Shown here piece after piece: positions 19,456-27,531 of a stretch of DNA of 64,000 nt. The notes under the pieces were generated by a model. The model searched no databases and had not been told where the DNA came from. It was given only the letters and a program-made list of their open reading frames with translations. A program made the position numbers and the translations under genes. The stretch comes from Bacteroidota bacterium. Lineage in GTDB: Bacteria; Bacteroidota; Bacteroidia; B-17B0; Aurantibacillaceae. How positions within the stretch are numbered: the first letter of the stretch is position 1; each line of letters starts with the position of its first letter. The stretch covers positions 62,001 to 126,000 of the forward strand of contig JACCXH010000067.1 in NCBI GenBank assembly GCA_013697245.1, read 5' to 3'.

Positions 19456-20940
19456 ATGAAAATTTACAGAAAAATCTATGTTTTTAAATTGGTTTACATT
19501 TTGTTTTTCTTTGGGTCGAGCATAAAATCCTTATCGCAAAGTACCCGGACTTTTACACCATACCATATGGCTGAAAACAGTAAAGAAAGAATTGAAAAAA
19601 TCAGACTAGATTTCAAAAAAGCAAGCGAAAACTCAGGTTATACCGATACAAGTTCCATCGGTTTTTTTAAAAGAAACATCTTGCAATTGTCTAACGCAAT
19701 AATTACTTCAGATACAAATCATTTTGTATATAGAAATGATAAGATCACAAATTATTTGAATACGGTTCTTAAGAAAATAATTGCCGGCAATAATCAGTTA
19801 AATAAAACTGATTTTAAAATATATACTGCACAAACCAATGAAGTAAATGCGGCTAATTATTCTCAAGGAGTACTTTTTGTTAATTTAGGTATAATATACA
19901 GATGTAATAACGAAGATCAGTTAGCTTTTGTAATCTGTCATGAGATGAGTCACGATTACATGGATCATGTGATAAAAGGAATAAAAAAAAGGAATGAAAT
20001 ATATAATAGTTCCACTCTTGAAAAAGAAATGTCACAGTTATCAAAGGAAAAGTTTAACAGATATAAAAGATTTGAAGAAGTTTCAAAAAAATACCTGGCT
20101 AAATATCAAAACACTTCAAGAGAATACGAATTACAGGCCGATTCATTAGGGCTTGCGTTTTTGAAAAATACCGGATACGAACAAACAGCCGCATACAATC
20201 AACTTTTAATTCTTGATTCATGCGATAAATTTTATTTTACAACTAAAATCCCATTCACGAAAATTTTCAACTTCGACGATCTAAAATTTGATGAAGAGTG
20301 GTTAAAGGATGAAGAACAAACTGATTGGGGGAATAATGTAAATAGTTTAAATATTCCAGACTCACTAAAATCGCACCCGGATGCAAAAATACGCGCTGAT
20401 AAATTATTACATTCAATAAAAGTTCAAAAAACAGCCATGGGCGTTTTGAAAAATGATTTTGGTGAATTTAAAAAACTAGCCCTTTACGAAGGGTTAGAAA
20501 AATATATCAATGAAGGTATGTATTGTTTATCATTATATAATTCGCTGCAATTATTAAATGAAACTCCCGGTCAGCCATATCTCATATTAAATTCGGTGCG
20601 GTGTCTTATCGAGATGTCTTTTTTTAAGCAACATCATCTGTCCTCTCAAATAATTGATATTCCTGATAAAAATTTTCCATTATCTTATAACGAACTTCTT
20701 AACTTTATTAATAATATAAATGATAAAATGGCTTTAAACCTGGCCGAACAACTTTTAAAAAAACATAAAGATATTTTTAGCATCGTTGATCCACTATATG
20801 GTTATCTCGAGTCATTAATGGAATTAAAAAAACAAACTTCATCTAAAAATAATATTATCGCAGAAACATATTCAAAAAAATATGCAGATACGTATTATTT
20901 AAATGAGCTTAAAAAAAGAATCAATCTTATTCATGATTAA
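19456..20940 (+). CDS. Secreted M48-family metallopeptidase
   Basis: About 494 residues from the ATG at 19456; a longer frame from 19399 exists, but the 19456 start begins directly before the signal peptide (MKIYRKIYVFKLVYILFFFGSSIKSLSQ). The zinc site is CHEMSHDYMDH (HEMSH at about 162-166), and the third ligand lies in REYELQADSLGLAFL (E about 225, D about 229), the M48 arrangement. The substrate is unknown; M48 enzymes in the periplasm act in protein or outer-membrane quality control. The remaining about 270 C-terminal residues carry no domain I recognise. The next gene starts 1 base after the stop, so the two form an operon. Confidence 0.82.
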   Translation: MKIYRKIYVFKLVYILFFFGSSIKSLSQSTRTFTPYHMAENSKERIEKIRLDFKKASENSGYTDTSSIGFFKRNILQLSNAIITSDTNHFVYRNDKITNYLNTVLKKIIAGNNQLNKTDFKIYTAQTNEVNAANYSQGVLFVNLGIIYRCNNEDQLAFVICHEMSHDYMDHVIKGIKKRNEIYNSSTLEKEMSQLSKEKFNRYKRFEEVSKKYLAKYQNTSREYELQADSLGLAFLKNTGYEQTAAYNQLLILDSCDKFYFTTKIPFTKIFNFDDLKFDEEWLKDEEQTDWGNNVNSLNIPDSLKSHPDAKIRADKLLHSIKVQKTAMGVLKNDFGEFKKLALYEGLEKYINEGMYCLSLYNSLQLLNETPGQPYLILNSVRCLIEMSFFKQHHLSSQIIDIPDKNFPLSYNELLNFINNINDKMALNLAEQLLKKHKDIFSIVDPLYGYLESLMELKKQTSSKNNIIAETYSKKYADTYYLNELKKRINLIHD

Positions 20941-20941
20941 T

Positions 20942-22438
20942 ATGAAAAAACTATTTTTATTATTTGTATTAGTTATTTTTGTTTTTAATTGCTCAAGCCA
21001 ATCTTTCTCAATTAACCATGTGGAGAGTGCAAATAAAAGCTCTTTTCAGGCCATAACTGAGCAAGGTGTTATAAAGGGTTATTTTCTAATTTTTTACCTG
21101 GATCGTTATACTGAAACATCAAATTTATTAAGTTTAGAACTTTATGATCAAAATCTTAAACAAACCCATTCAATTGAATTGGTGAGAGATAAAAATGAAC
21201 AATTAATTGATGGCGTATTTAATGGAGAGAAGTTTTGCTTTTCGTTTTATAATCTCAAGGCAAAATATATAGATTACCTTATACTTGATAAGCAAGGCGA
21301 AATATCGGGGAGTTACCCGGTAAATAATCTTACTGATCTTGAAATTCAATATTTTATTTTATTAACTTCAACGAAAAGTGATTATTACAGCGGGCTTTTG
21401 GCGCCGATAGAAAAAAAAGGGTTTATACGTTGTGGTATTAAAGCAAATCAAGGGGATGTCTTCGGGATACAAAAGGATATGCGTATTCAACTGGAAGCTT
21501 TTTCAAACGACGGTGAACTACTTTGGAAAAAAACAACCGGCATTGAGGGGAAAAAGATTTGGGAAAGCACAAATTATTTATTTTCAAACGAAAAGTATAT
21601 TGTAACATCAATCACATATAGAAATGGGATTATGTCCAAAAATTTTAAAAACTATCTTATGTTTTTAGATGCAACAACAGGCAATGAACTTTTTAGAATG
21701 GAAGCCAATGTAAAAAATAATTATTTTTCCTATAACGGTATTAATTATGATGAAAATTTAGGAGAGCTTTTTTGTTACGGTGAATATTATGACAAGGAAG
21801 CAGGTGTTAAAAATAAAAGTATTGGATTGTTCATTAAAATAATTGATGCGGCAACAGGCAGCATTAAACAGGAAAAATATATTTCGTTTGAAAAGGACAT
21901 AAAATCCCTAATAGAGAAAAAAAGTAATGTGGGAAAAATCGCTGACAGAAACATGGCTATTCATAAAATATTGAGAGCTGAGGATGGAAGAATATTTGCT
22001 ATTACTGAACAATTTGCAAATAATGATAGTACAAAAACTCTTTTTTTATACGATCTGATCACTTTTGAATTTTCTAAAGAACTTGTTTTAATTGATGCGC
22101 AAATCGTGAATAAAATAACTGATACCCATACAAAATCGGAATTTAATACAAATGTAACTGCTAGTATAAATAAATTTACCAATGGGTTTGATTATTGTTT
22201 AACTTCAATAAATTCAAATAAAAATTTTACGTGTATTTATAAAACTACAGAGAAAAATAAATCCTACTTAGGCAGTTTTACGTATAAAAATAAAAGTTTT
22301 AATTATGATAAAATTCTTCGCACAGAAAATCCAATAATCTATACAGTTTTACCCGGGAAAGTAGGCTACATAGCCATTTACGAGTATTATGACCTTGAAA
22401 AAAGGATCAGGCTTAGGATTGAAAAATTGAATATTTAA
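20942..22438 (+). CDS. Secreted protein of unknown function
   Basis: About 498 residues from the ATG at 20942, which opens a signal peptide (MKKLFLLFVLVIFVFNCSSQ). C17 lies in FNCSSQ; a lipoprotein cleavage there is possible but the box is poor. The rest is beta-rich with alternating hydrophobic residues (LLSLELYDQNLKQTHSIEL, GRIFAITEQFANNDSTKTLFLYDL), suggesting a propeller-like fold, but I identify no family. It lies 1 base after the M48 peptidase, so it is probably co-expressed and may be a partner or substrate of it (inference). Confidence 0.7.
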   Translation: MKKLFLLFVLVIFVFNCSSQSFSINHVESANKSSFQAITEQGVIKGYFLIFYLDRYTETSNLLSLELYDQNLKQTHSIELVRDKNEQLIDGVFNGEKFCFSFYNLKAKYIDYLILDKQGEISGSYPVNNLTDLEIQYFILLTSTKSDYYSGLLAPIEKKGFIRCGIKANQGDVFGIQKDMRIQLEAFSNDGELLWKKTTGIEGKKIWESTNYLFSNEKYIVTSITYRNGIMSKNFKNYLMFLDATTGNELFRMEANVKNNYFSYNGINYDENLGELFCYGEYYDKEAGVKNKSIGLFIKIIDAATGSIKQEKYISFEKDIKSLIEKKSNVGKIADRNMAIHKILRAEDGRIFAITEQFANNDSTKTLFLYDLITFEFSKELVLIDAQIVNKITDTHTKSEFNTNVTASINKFTNGFDYCLTSINSNKNFTCIYKTTEKNKSYLGSFTYKNKSFNYDKILRTENPIIYTVLPGKVGYIAIYEYYDLEKRIRLRIEKLNI

Positions 22439-22460
22439 ATCAGGATGTTGCCTAGATATC

Positions 22461-22490
22461 TTGGCAAAACCCTCTAAAGTCTTATCTTTG
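22461..22490 (+). promoter_or_regulatory. Promoter of leuS (TTG-N19-TATCTTTG)
   Basis: TTG at 22461-22463 and TATCTTTG at 22483-22490 are separated by 19 bases, the textbook Bacteroidota sigma-A promoter spacing. It leaves a leader of about 25 bases before the leuS ATG. This is the clearest promoter in the window. Confidence 0.8.
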
Positions 22491-22520
22491 TAACCTACTT
22501 ATAACGTACTTTTAATTAAC

Positions 22521-25500
22521 ATGGAATATAATTTTACCGAGATAGAAAAAAAATGGCAGGCACGTTGGGCAAAAGAAAAACCTTTTAAGGCTTCCGATGA
22601 TTCTACAAAACCAAAATATTATGTGTTAGATATGTTCCCGTATCCATCGGGTGCCGGCTTACACGTAGGCCATCCGCTCGGTTATATTGCTTCTGATATT
22701 ATGGCACGTTACAAACGCCACAAAGGTTTTAATGTTTTGCATCCAATGGGTTACGATAGTTTCGGTTTGCCTGCAGAACAATATGCAATTCAAACAGGAC
22801 AACATCCAAAAATTACAACAGAACAAAACATTGCACGTTACCGCGAGCAAATGGATAAGATCGGTTTTAGTTTTGACTGGGATCGCGAAGTGAGAACCTC
22901 CGATCCTGAATATTATAAATGGACGCAGTGGATCTTTATTCAAATATTTAATTCGTGGTACAACAACAATTCTAATAAAGCAGAGGATATTTCTACATTA
23001 ATAAAAGAGCTCGAAACAAATGGCAATTCAAAAGTAAATGCTGTTTGTGATGATGATACCAAACAATTTTCTGCAGCAGACTGGAAAGGTTTTTCTGAAA
23101 AAGAAAGATCAGATATGTTAATGCATTATCGCATTGCCTATTTAGGAGAAGCATATGTTAACTGGTGTCCTGCATTGGGAACTGTGTTAGCAAACGACGA
23201 GGTAAAAGATGGTGTGAGCGAACGCGGCGGACATCCAGTTGAACGTAAATTAATGAAACAATGGAGCATGCGCATTACCGCTTATGCTCAGCGTTTGTTG
23301 GATGGATTGGACACTTTAGACTGGACAGAAAGTTTAAAAGAATCGCAACGCTATTGGATCGGTCGTTCTGAAGGAACTTCTCTTAAATTCAAGATCCACG
23401 GATCGTTAAGTCATCCTGAAGTAGATCCAAAATTAAATGAGATAGAAGTATTCACTACTCGTCCCGATACTGTTTTTGGTGTTTCATTTGTTACGCTTGC
23501 TCCCGAACATGATCTTGTACATAAAGTTACAACGGCCGCACAACTTGCATTGGTAGAAGAATATGTTTACGTTTCTAAAAATAGAAGTGAGCGCGAAAGA
23601 CAAGCAGACGTTACAAAAATTTCGGGAGTGTTTACAGGCTCTTATGTAGAACATCCTTTTACCGGAAAACAAATTCCAATTTGGGTGGGCGATTATGTAT
23701 TGGCGGGTTATGGTACCGGTGCTGTAATGGCTGTACCGGCGCATGATGAACGCGATCATAAATTCGCGAAACATTTTGGTTTGCCGTTACCGCAAGTAAT
23801 TACGCCAACTAAAGAACACGATCTTGATAAAGAAGCTTGGGGCGAAAAAGAAGGAACATTAATTAATTCTGATTTTTTAAATGGACTGGAAGTAAAAGCA
23901 GCTATTAAAAAAGCAATAGAAGAAATTGAAAAGAAAAAAATAGGTAAGAAAAAAATTAACTTCCGTTTACGTGATGCCGTTTTTGGCCGTCAACGTTATT
24001 GGGGAGAACCAATTCCTATTTATTATAAGAATGATATTCCTTACGCTTTAAAAGATTCTGAATTACCTTTAGTATTACCCGAAGTAGATAAATATTTACC
24101 AACCGAAGACGGTGAGCCACCTTTGGCGCGTGCGAAAGATTGGAAGTACAGGCCCAAGCCCCTCTCTAACTCTCCCCAAGTGGGAGAGGATAGAACAAAA
24201 CCTCGTTGGCAAACAGCCGCAAATTCTGGCTGGCAAGAAATGAAAGAGCGTGCTAAAGAATTACGAAATAATCAAACGGATGCTGAAGTTGCATTATGGC
24301 AACAAATTAAAAATAATCAATTAGGTTATAAATTCAGAAGGCAACAAGTGATTGGATTTAACATTGCTGATTTTGTGTGTTTAGATAAAAAATTAATTAT
24401 TGAAGTAGATGGTGAAATTCATAATTTTCAAAAAGAATATGATGATGCAAGAACTTTAGAACTTGAAAAAGAAGGTTATAAAGTTATTCGCTTTGAAAAC
24501 AAACGGGTTTTTTCTGACATTGATAATGTTGTTGCGGAAATTAGGCAGCAACTGCAAGTCCTCCCCAATGGGGAGGATTTAGGAGGAGCCGAATACGACT
24601 ACGAACTTAGTACCATGCCCGGTTGGGCAGGAAGCAGCTGGTATTTTTTACGTTATATGGATGCGCATAACGGTTCTGAATTTGCATCTAAAAAATTAAT
24701 GAATTACTGGAATAACGTTGACCTGTATATTGGCGGCAGCGAACATGCTACCGGACATTTATTATATGTCCGCTTCTGGACAAAATTCTTAAAAGATCTT
24801 GGTTATATTAATATTGAAGAGCCTGCTCAGAAATTAATTAACCAGGGGATGATACAAGGCAGAAGTAATTTGGTTTATAGAATTGTTCTTACTTTTAATA
24901 ATTCAAAACATTCCGATCTTGGTTTGTATTTTCAAAATAATCCTATTTTTATCTCAAAAGAATTTATTACAAATGATCTTTCTCTCACTGAAGAAGGGAA
25001 AAATATTTTAGAAAAAGAAATAAACCAAGTTTTTGAAAAATTAATCTCACCAATTGGGGAAGAAATCTTAAACATGGATTATTCTTATGGTATAATTGCA
25101 TTACATGTCGATGTAAATATTGTACAAAACGATATTTTAAATATTGAATCTTTCAAAAAATGGCAACGTGAGCTTCAAAATTCAATCATACTTTCAGAAG
25201 ACAATAAATGTTATTGCGGTGTTATCGATGCTGAAAAAATGTCTAAATCAAAATTCAATGTTGTTTCTCCAGATCTAATTTGCGAAAAATTTGGCGCTGA
25301 TACTTTACGTTTATACGAAATGTTCTTAGGTCCTTTAGAACAAAGTAAACCATGGAATACGAATGGCATTACCGGTGTTGCCGGATTTTTGAAAAAGCTT
25401 TGGCGTTTAGGCATACAGGTTATTGAAACTGAGAAAGCCTCCACCCTTGGGGGAGGTTTGGAGGGGGCTTCAAAAGCAGAATTAAAAACCTTGCACAAGA

Positions 25501-25934
25501 CCATTAAAAAAATCACAGAAGATATTGAGCGTTTTTCTTTTAATACCTCCGTAAGTAATTTTATGATCTGCGTTAATGAATTAACAGAAGCAAAATGTAA
25601 TAAGCGCGCTATACTTGAACCATTATTAATTTGTCTTTCGCCTTACGCACCGCACATTACCGAAGAACTTTGGGAAAAATTAGGTCACAGCGGAAGCATT
25701 GCCCTTGCCCCTTTCCCGATGCATAACGAAGAATATTTAGTAGATGATAGTTTTAATTATCCTATTTCTTTTAATGGTAAAATGCGCTTGAACATTGAGC
25801 TACCAGCTACTTTAACCGCTCCTGAAATTGAAAAAGAAGTAATGAGCCGCGAAGAAGTACAAAAATATTTGGAAGGCAAAACGCCAAAGAAAATTATTGT
25901 TGTGCCTAAGAAGATCGTAAATATTGTTATATAA
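22521..25934 (+). CDS. leuS: Leucine--tRNA ligase with an in-frame DUF559 endonuclease insertion
   Basis: A class I synthetase charging tRNA-Leu. HIGH motif is HVGHPLGY (48-55), the CP1 editing domain has [10 protein letters not shown] and [21 protein letters not shown] is at 906-910, and the C-terminal anticodon domain is present. Length is 1137 residues, clearly longer than ordinary family members. About residues 544-691 are an extra block between LARAKDWKY and the catalytic-domain segment [16 protein letters not shown]. This block is a DUF559/Vsr-like nuclease domain bounded by inverted repeats. A second short foreign segment (residues 972-984) is encoded by a solo repeat. A region at about residues 785-855 ([11 protein letters not shown] to ILNMDYSYG) also looks longer than I expect. 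There are no stops or frameshifts, so the enzyme is presumably functional, as leuS is essential. Confidence 0.93.
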   Translation: MEYNFTEIEKKWQARWAKEKPFKASDDSTKPKYYVLDMFPYPSGAGLHVGHPLGYIASDIMARYKRHKGFNVLHPMGYDSFGLPAEQYAIQTGQHPKITTEQNIARYREQMDKIGFSFDWDREVRTSDPEYYKWTQWIFIQIFNSWYNNNSNKAEDISTLIKELETNGNSKVNAVCDDDTKQFSAADWKGFSEKERSDMLMHYRIAYLGEAYVNWCPALGTVLANDEVKDGVSERGGHPVERKLMKQWSMRITAYAQRLLDGLDTLDWTESLKESQRYWIGRSEGTSLKFKIHGSLSHPEVDPKLNEIEVFTTRPDTVFGVSFVTLAPEHDLVHKVTTAAQLALVEEYVYVSKNRSERERQADVTKISGVFTGSYVEHPFTGKQIPIWVGDYVLAGYGTGAVMAVPAHDERDHKFAKHFGLPLPQVITPTKEHDLDKEAWGEKEGTLINSDFLNGLEVKAAIKKAIEEIEKKKIGKKKINFRLRDAVFGRQRYWGEPIPIYYKNDIPYALKDSELPLVLPEVDKYLPTEDGEPPLARAKDWKYRPKPLSNSPQVGEDRTKPRWQTAANSGWQEMKERAKELRNNQTDAEVALWQQIKNNQLGYKFRRQQVIGFNIADFVCLDKKLIIEVDGEIHNFQKEYDDARTLELEKEGYKVIRFENKRVFSDIDNVVAEIRQQLQVLPNGEDLGGAEYDYELSTMPGWAGSSWYFLRYMDAHNGSEFASKKLMNYWNNVDLYIGGSEHATGHLLYVRFWTKFLKDLGYINIEEPAQKLINQGMIQGRSNLVYRIVLTFNNSKHSDLGLYFQNNPIFISKEFITNDLSLTEEGKNILEKEINQVFEKLISPIGEEILNMDYSYGIIALHVDVNIVQNDILNIESFKKWQRELQNSIILSEDNKCYCGVIDAEKMSKSKFNVVSPDLICEKFGADTLRLYEMFLGPLEQSKPWNTNGITGVAGFLKKLWRLGIQVIETEKASTLGGGLEGASKAELKTLHKTIKKITEDIERFSFNTSVSNFMICVNELTEAKCNKRAILEPLLICLSPYAPHITEELWEKLGHSGSIALAPFPMHNEEYLVDDSFNYPISFNGKMRLNIELPATLTAPEIEKEVMSREEVQKYLEGKTPKKIIVVPKKIVNIVI
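24156..24587 (+). mobile_element. DUF559 nuclease cassette flanked by inverted palindromic repeats, inside leuS
   Basis: The left end (24156-24189) contains CTCTCCCC...GGGAGAGG with an outer AAGCCCCTCTCTAA. The right end (24555-24587) contains CCTCCCC-AAT-GGGGAGG with an outer TTTAGGAGGAG. Read as reverse complements the two ends are the same motif, so they form inverted terminal repeats. Between them, residues 571-678 show the DUF559 pattern: [32 protein letters not shown]617 in NIADF, E628 and D630 in LIIEVDG, H634, and GYKVIRFEN. These are the PD-(D/E)xK-type catalytic positions and all are kept. The whole unit of about 432 bp stays in the leuS frame. That it moved as a unit is inference. 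Confidence 0.72.
25434..25471 (+). repeat. Solo GC-rich palindromic repeat inside leuS
   Basis: CCTCCACCCTTGGGGGAGG forms a hairpin, followed by TTTGGAGGGGGCTTC. It is the same motif and orientation as the right end of the DUF559 cassette. It is translated in frame as [13 protein letters not shown] (residues 972-984), between the catalytic core and the anticodon-binding helices. Confidence 0.7.
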
Positions 25935-25965
25935 CAAAGCAAATTAAGGATATGAAAAAATTAAG

Positions 25966-25973
25966 TATCTTTA
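25966..25973 (+). promoter_or_regulatory. -7-like box TATCTTTA directly before a GTG start
   Basis: One base differs from TAnnTTTG. It ends 4 bases before the GTG at 25978. The same AAGTATCTTTAAT string occurs before the gene at 45935. Confidence 0.4.
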
Positions 25974-25977
25974 ATTA

Positions 25978-26604
25978 GTGATAAAATTTTTATTTTATAT
26001 TTCTCTCTTATTGATTTTGCTTTCTTTGCTTGTGTTCTGCCAAAGACGCACTTTTGTACACGTTAAAATCAAAGGTGTCTTGATAGATTATTTCGCAAAT
26101 CAACCTATCATGGCAGAACTGCAACTACAAACGGATAATCCATCATTATTTAATAAATCTGGTGTTTTAAAAAAAATTGAAACTAAAAATGATGGAAGTT
26201 TTGATCTAAAGAGTAGAGCTATTTGGAAAAAAGAATACTATTTAGGCTTTATTGCTAAAGATAGTTCAATTTCTGGTTTTGTTTTTGGGGGCAAAATTGA
26301 GAATAATTCAACTGTAGAATTAGGAACGATTTACCCTGAGCATCGATTTAATTGTTTATTAACTTTAAACTCTATTTCCAGCAACACGCTCCATATTTCT
26401 AATTATTCAAACAACTATATCTATTACCCAGGAACAAATAAGACAATAACGCACTCTACTTTTTATTCTAAAGATGTTTTTGAATCACAAAACCACAATT
26501 ATATAATTAACTATTCAATAGATAGCGCCTTTGCTTCATATTATAGATCTTTAAAAATTCCAATAATTAATAATTCAAATTTAACTGCCACACTAAATTT
26601 TTAG
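25978..26604 (+). CDS. Secreted or lipoprotein-like protein of unknown function
   Basis: A 208-residue protein starting with GTG at 25978; no ATG occurs in frame before residue 44, and the GTG is needed for the hydrophobic leader (MIKFLFYISLLLILLSLLVFCQRR). The Cys after the leader could be lipidated, although Phe at -1 is atypical. The body (VHVKIKGVLIDYFANQPIMAELQL ... NDGSFDLKSRAIWKKEYYLGF) resembles a carboxypeptidase-regulatory or transthyretin-like beta sandwich, the kind often seen in Bacteroidota surface proteins; I hold this loosely. It lies 43 bases after leuS but has its own -7-like box. Confidence 0.6.
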   Translation: MIKFLFYISLLLILLSLLVFCQRRTFVHVKIKGVLIDYFANQPIMAELQLQTDNPSLFNKSGVLKKIETKNDGSFDLKSRAIWKKEYYLGFIAKDSSISGFVFGGKIENNSTVELGTIYPEHRFNCLLTLNSISSNTLHISNYSNNYIYYPGTNKTITHSTFYSKDVFESQNHNYIINYSIDSAFASYYRSLKIPIINNSNLTATLNF

Positions 26605-26652
26605 CTAAGGCACAATTTTTGCATATATCATTTTAACAAATAATTAATCTAA

Positions 26653-26715
26653 AAATTGTTATAGAAAAGAATGTTCTATGTTTTTTCCTTAACTTGTTAT
26701 AGCAAATTGTTATAC
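26653..26715 (+). promoter_or_regulatory. Repeated AAATTGTTATA element upstream of the DUF922 gene
   Basis: AAATTGTTATA occurs at 26653-26663 and again at 26704-26714, with a third partial copy CTTGTTATAG at 26693-26702. The last copy, AAATTGTTATACCAAAAGAT, stands 14 bases before the ATG. A near-identical sequence precedes the gene at 63345. Confidence 0.5.
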
Positions 26716-26729
26716 CAAAAGATCGGCTT

Positions 26730-27296
26730 ATGAATTTGAAACTCTTCTTCATACTAAGTATTGTTTTTTTACTTTCGTTTAAACCAGATAACGAAAAAGA
26801 AATTGTTTCCTGGAAATTAGAACGGCCTTTAACCTGGGATGATTTTAAAGGTAAACCCGAAAGAAGATTTGCCGCCGCATCTACCAGTTACGATATTTTA
26901 AAAGCTGTAAATAAGGGCACTACAAAAACCGCCACGATAAAAATTGAGGCCGTGTTTTTTTGCCAAAGCTCCTGGAAAAAGAAAAGCTGGATAAACGAGC
27001 AGGTTTTAGAGCATGAGCAAAAGCATTTTGATATTGTAGAATTATACGCGCGCAAACTTCGCAAAAAGATCAAAGAAACTACTTTTACTTCTTTTGAAGA
27101 TCTTAATTTAAAGATTGATGCTATGTATGATGTGAATGATAAAGAAATGGATAAATACCAGGACCTTTATGATGAAGAAACAGACGGCTCAATGAATGGC
27201 GACAAACAACGCGAATGGATGGCCAAGATCATGAAAGAGATAAAAGCTTTGGATGCTTATAAGGAAACTACTCTACAAATCTCTTTTACAAAATAA
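26730..27296 (+). CDS. DUF922-family secreted protein with HEQKH zinc-site motif
   Basis: A 188-residue protein with signal peptide MNLKLFFILSIVFLLSF. The core LEHEQKHFDIVELYARKLRKKI carries HEQKH at residues 95-99, the metallopeptidase-like signature of the DUF922 family, and the preceding strand ends VFFCQSSWKKKSWI, also typical. Family members are predicted periplasmic Zn proteases without known substrates. The gene stands alone, behind a repeated AT-rich element. The C-terminus contains NGDKQREWMAKIMKEIKAL, an amphipathic helix. Confidence 0.78.
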   Translation: MNLKLFFILSIVFLLSFKPDNEKEIVSWKLERPLTWDDFKGKPERRFAAASTSYDILKAVNKGTTKTATIKIEAVFFCQSSWKKKSWINEQVLEHEQKHFDIVELYARKLRKKIKETTFTSFEDLNLKIDAMYDVNDKEMDKYQDLYDEETDGSMNGDKQREWMAKIMKEIKALDAYKETTLQISFTK

Positions 27297-27422
27297 TTAC
27301 CAAACTTTCATTTTGCTAAAACACAAAATCCTCCGCCATCGATTTGCGAACTCCATTTTGCTTGGCAAAACCTCCAAAGAAGGACACTGTGTTTGCTGCC
27401 GCGTAAGCACACAATACGTCAC

Positions 27423-27455
27423 TCTTTGGAGAGGGTGCCCGAAGTGCGGGAGAGG
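27423..27455. repeat. Degenerate GC-rich palindromic repeat, intergenic
   Basis: CTCTTTGGAGAGGGTGCCCG followed by AAGTGCGGGAGAGG belongs to the same style of hairpin-plus-GGAGGGG elements seen in leuS and at 63762. It lies in the 235-base gap between the DUF922 gene and the ftsZ terminator. The frame running through it encodes no recognisable protein. Confidence 0.5.
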
Positions 27456-27470
27456 AAAATATACGCAAAA

Positions 27471-27505
27471 AAATAATGCGGTCAACTCGATAGACCGCAT
27501 TATTT
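27471..27505 (-). terminator. Intrinsic terminator of the dcw cluster, behind ftsZ
   Basis: AAATAATGCGGTC (27471-27483) and GACCGCATTATTT (27493-27505) form a perfect 13-bp stem with a 9-base loop. On the minus strand the stem runs into a T tract. It lies 27 bases beyond the ftsZ stop. The convergent DUF922 transcript could also end here. Confidence 0.85.
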
Positions 27506-27531
27506 CATTTATATAGGACACCTAAAAACTA

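Noticed and set aside
24200-24560. DUF559 as a separate gene within leuS
   Set aside because: There is no stop codon before or after the domain; the LeuRS frame is continuous through it, so it is a domain of one polypeptide as far as the sequence shows.
27253-27516. 87-codon plus-strand frame at the DUF922/ftsZ junction
   Set aside because: It starts inside the DUF922 gene, crosses a repeat and the terminator stem, and shows no recognisable protein pattern.
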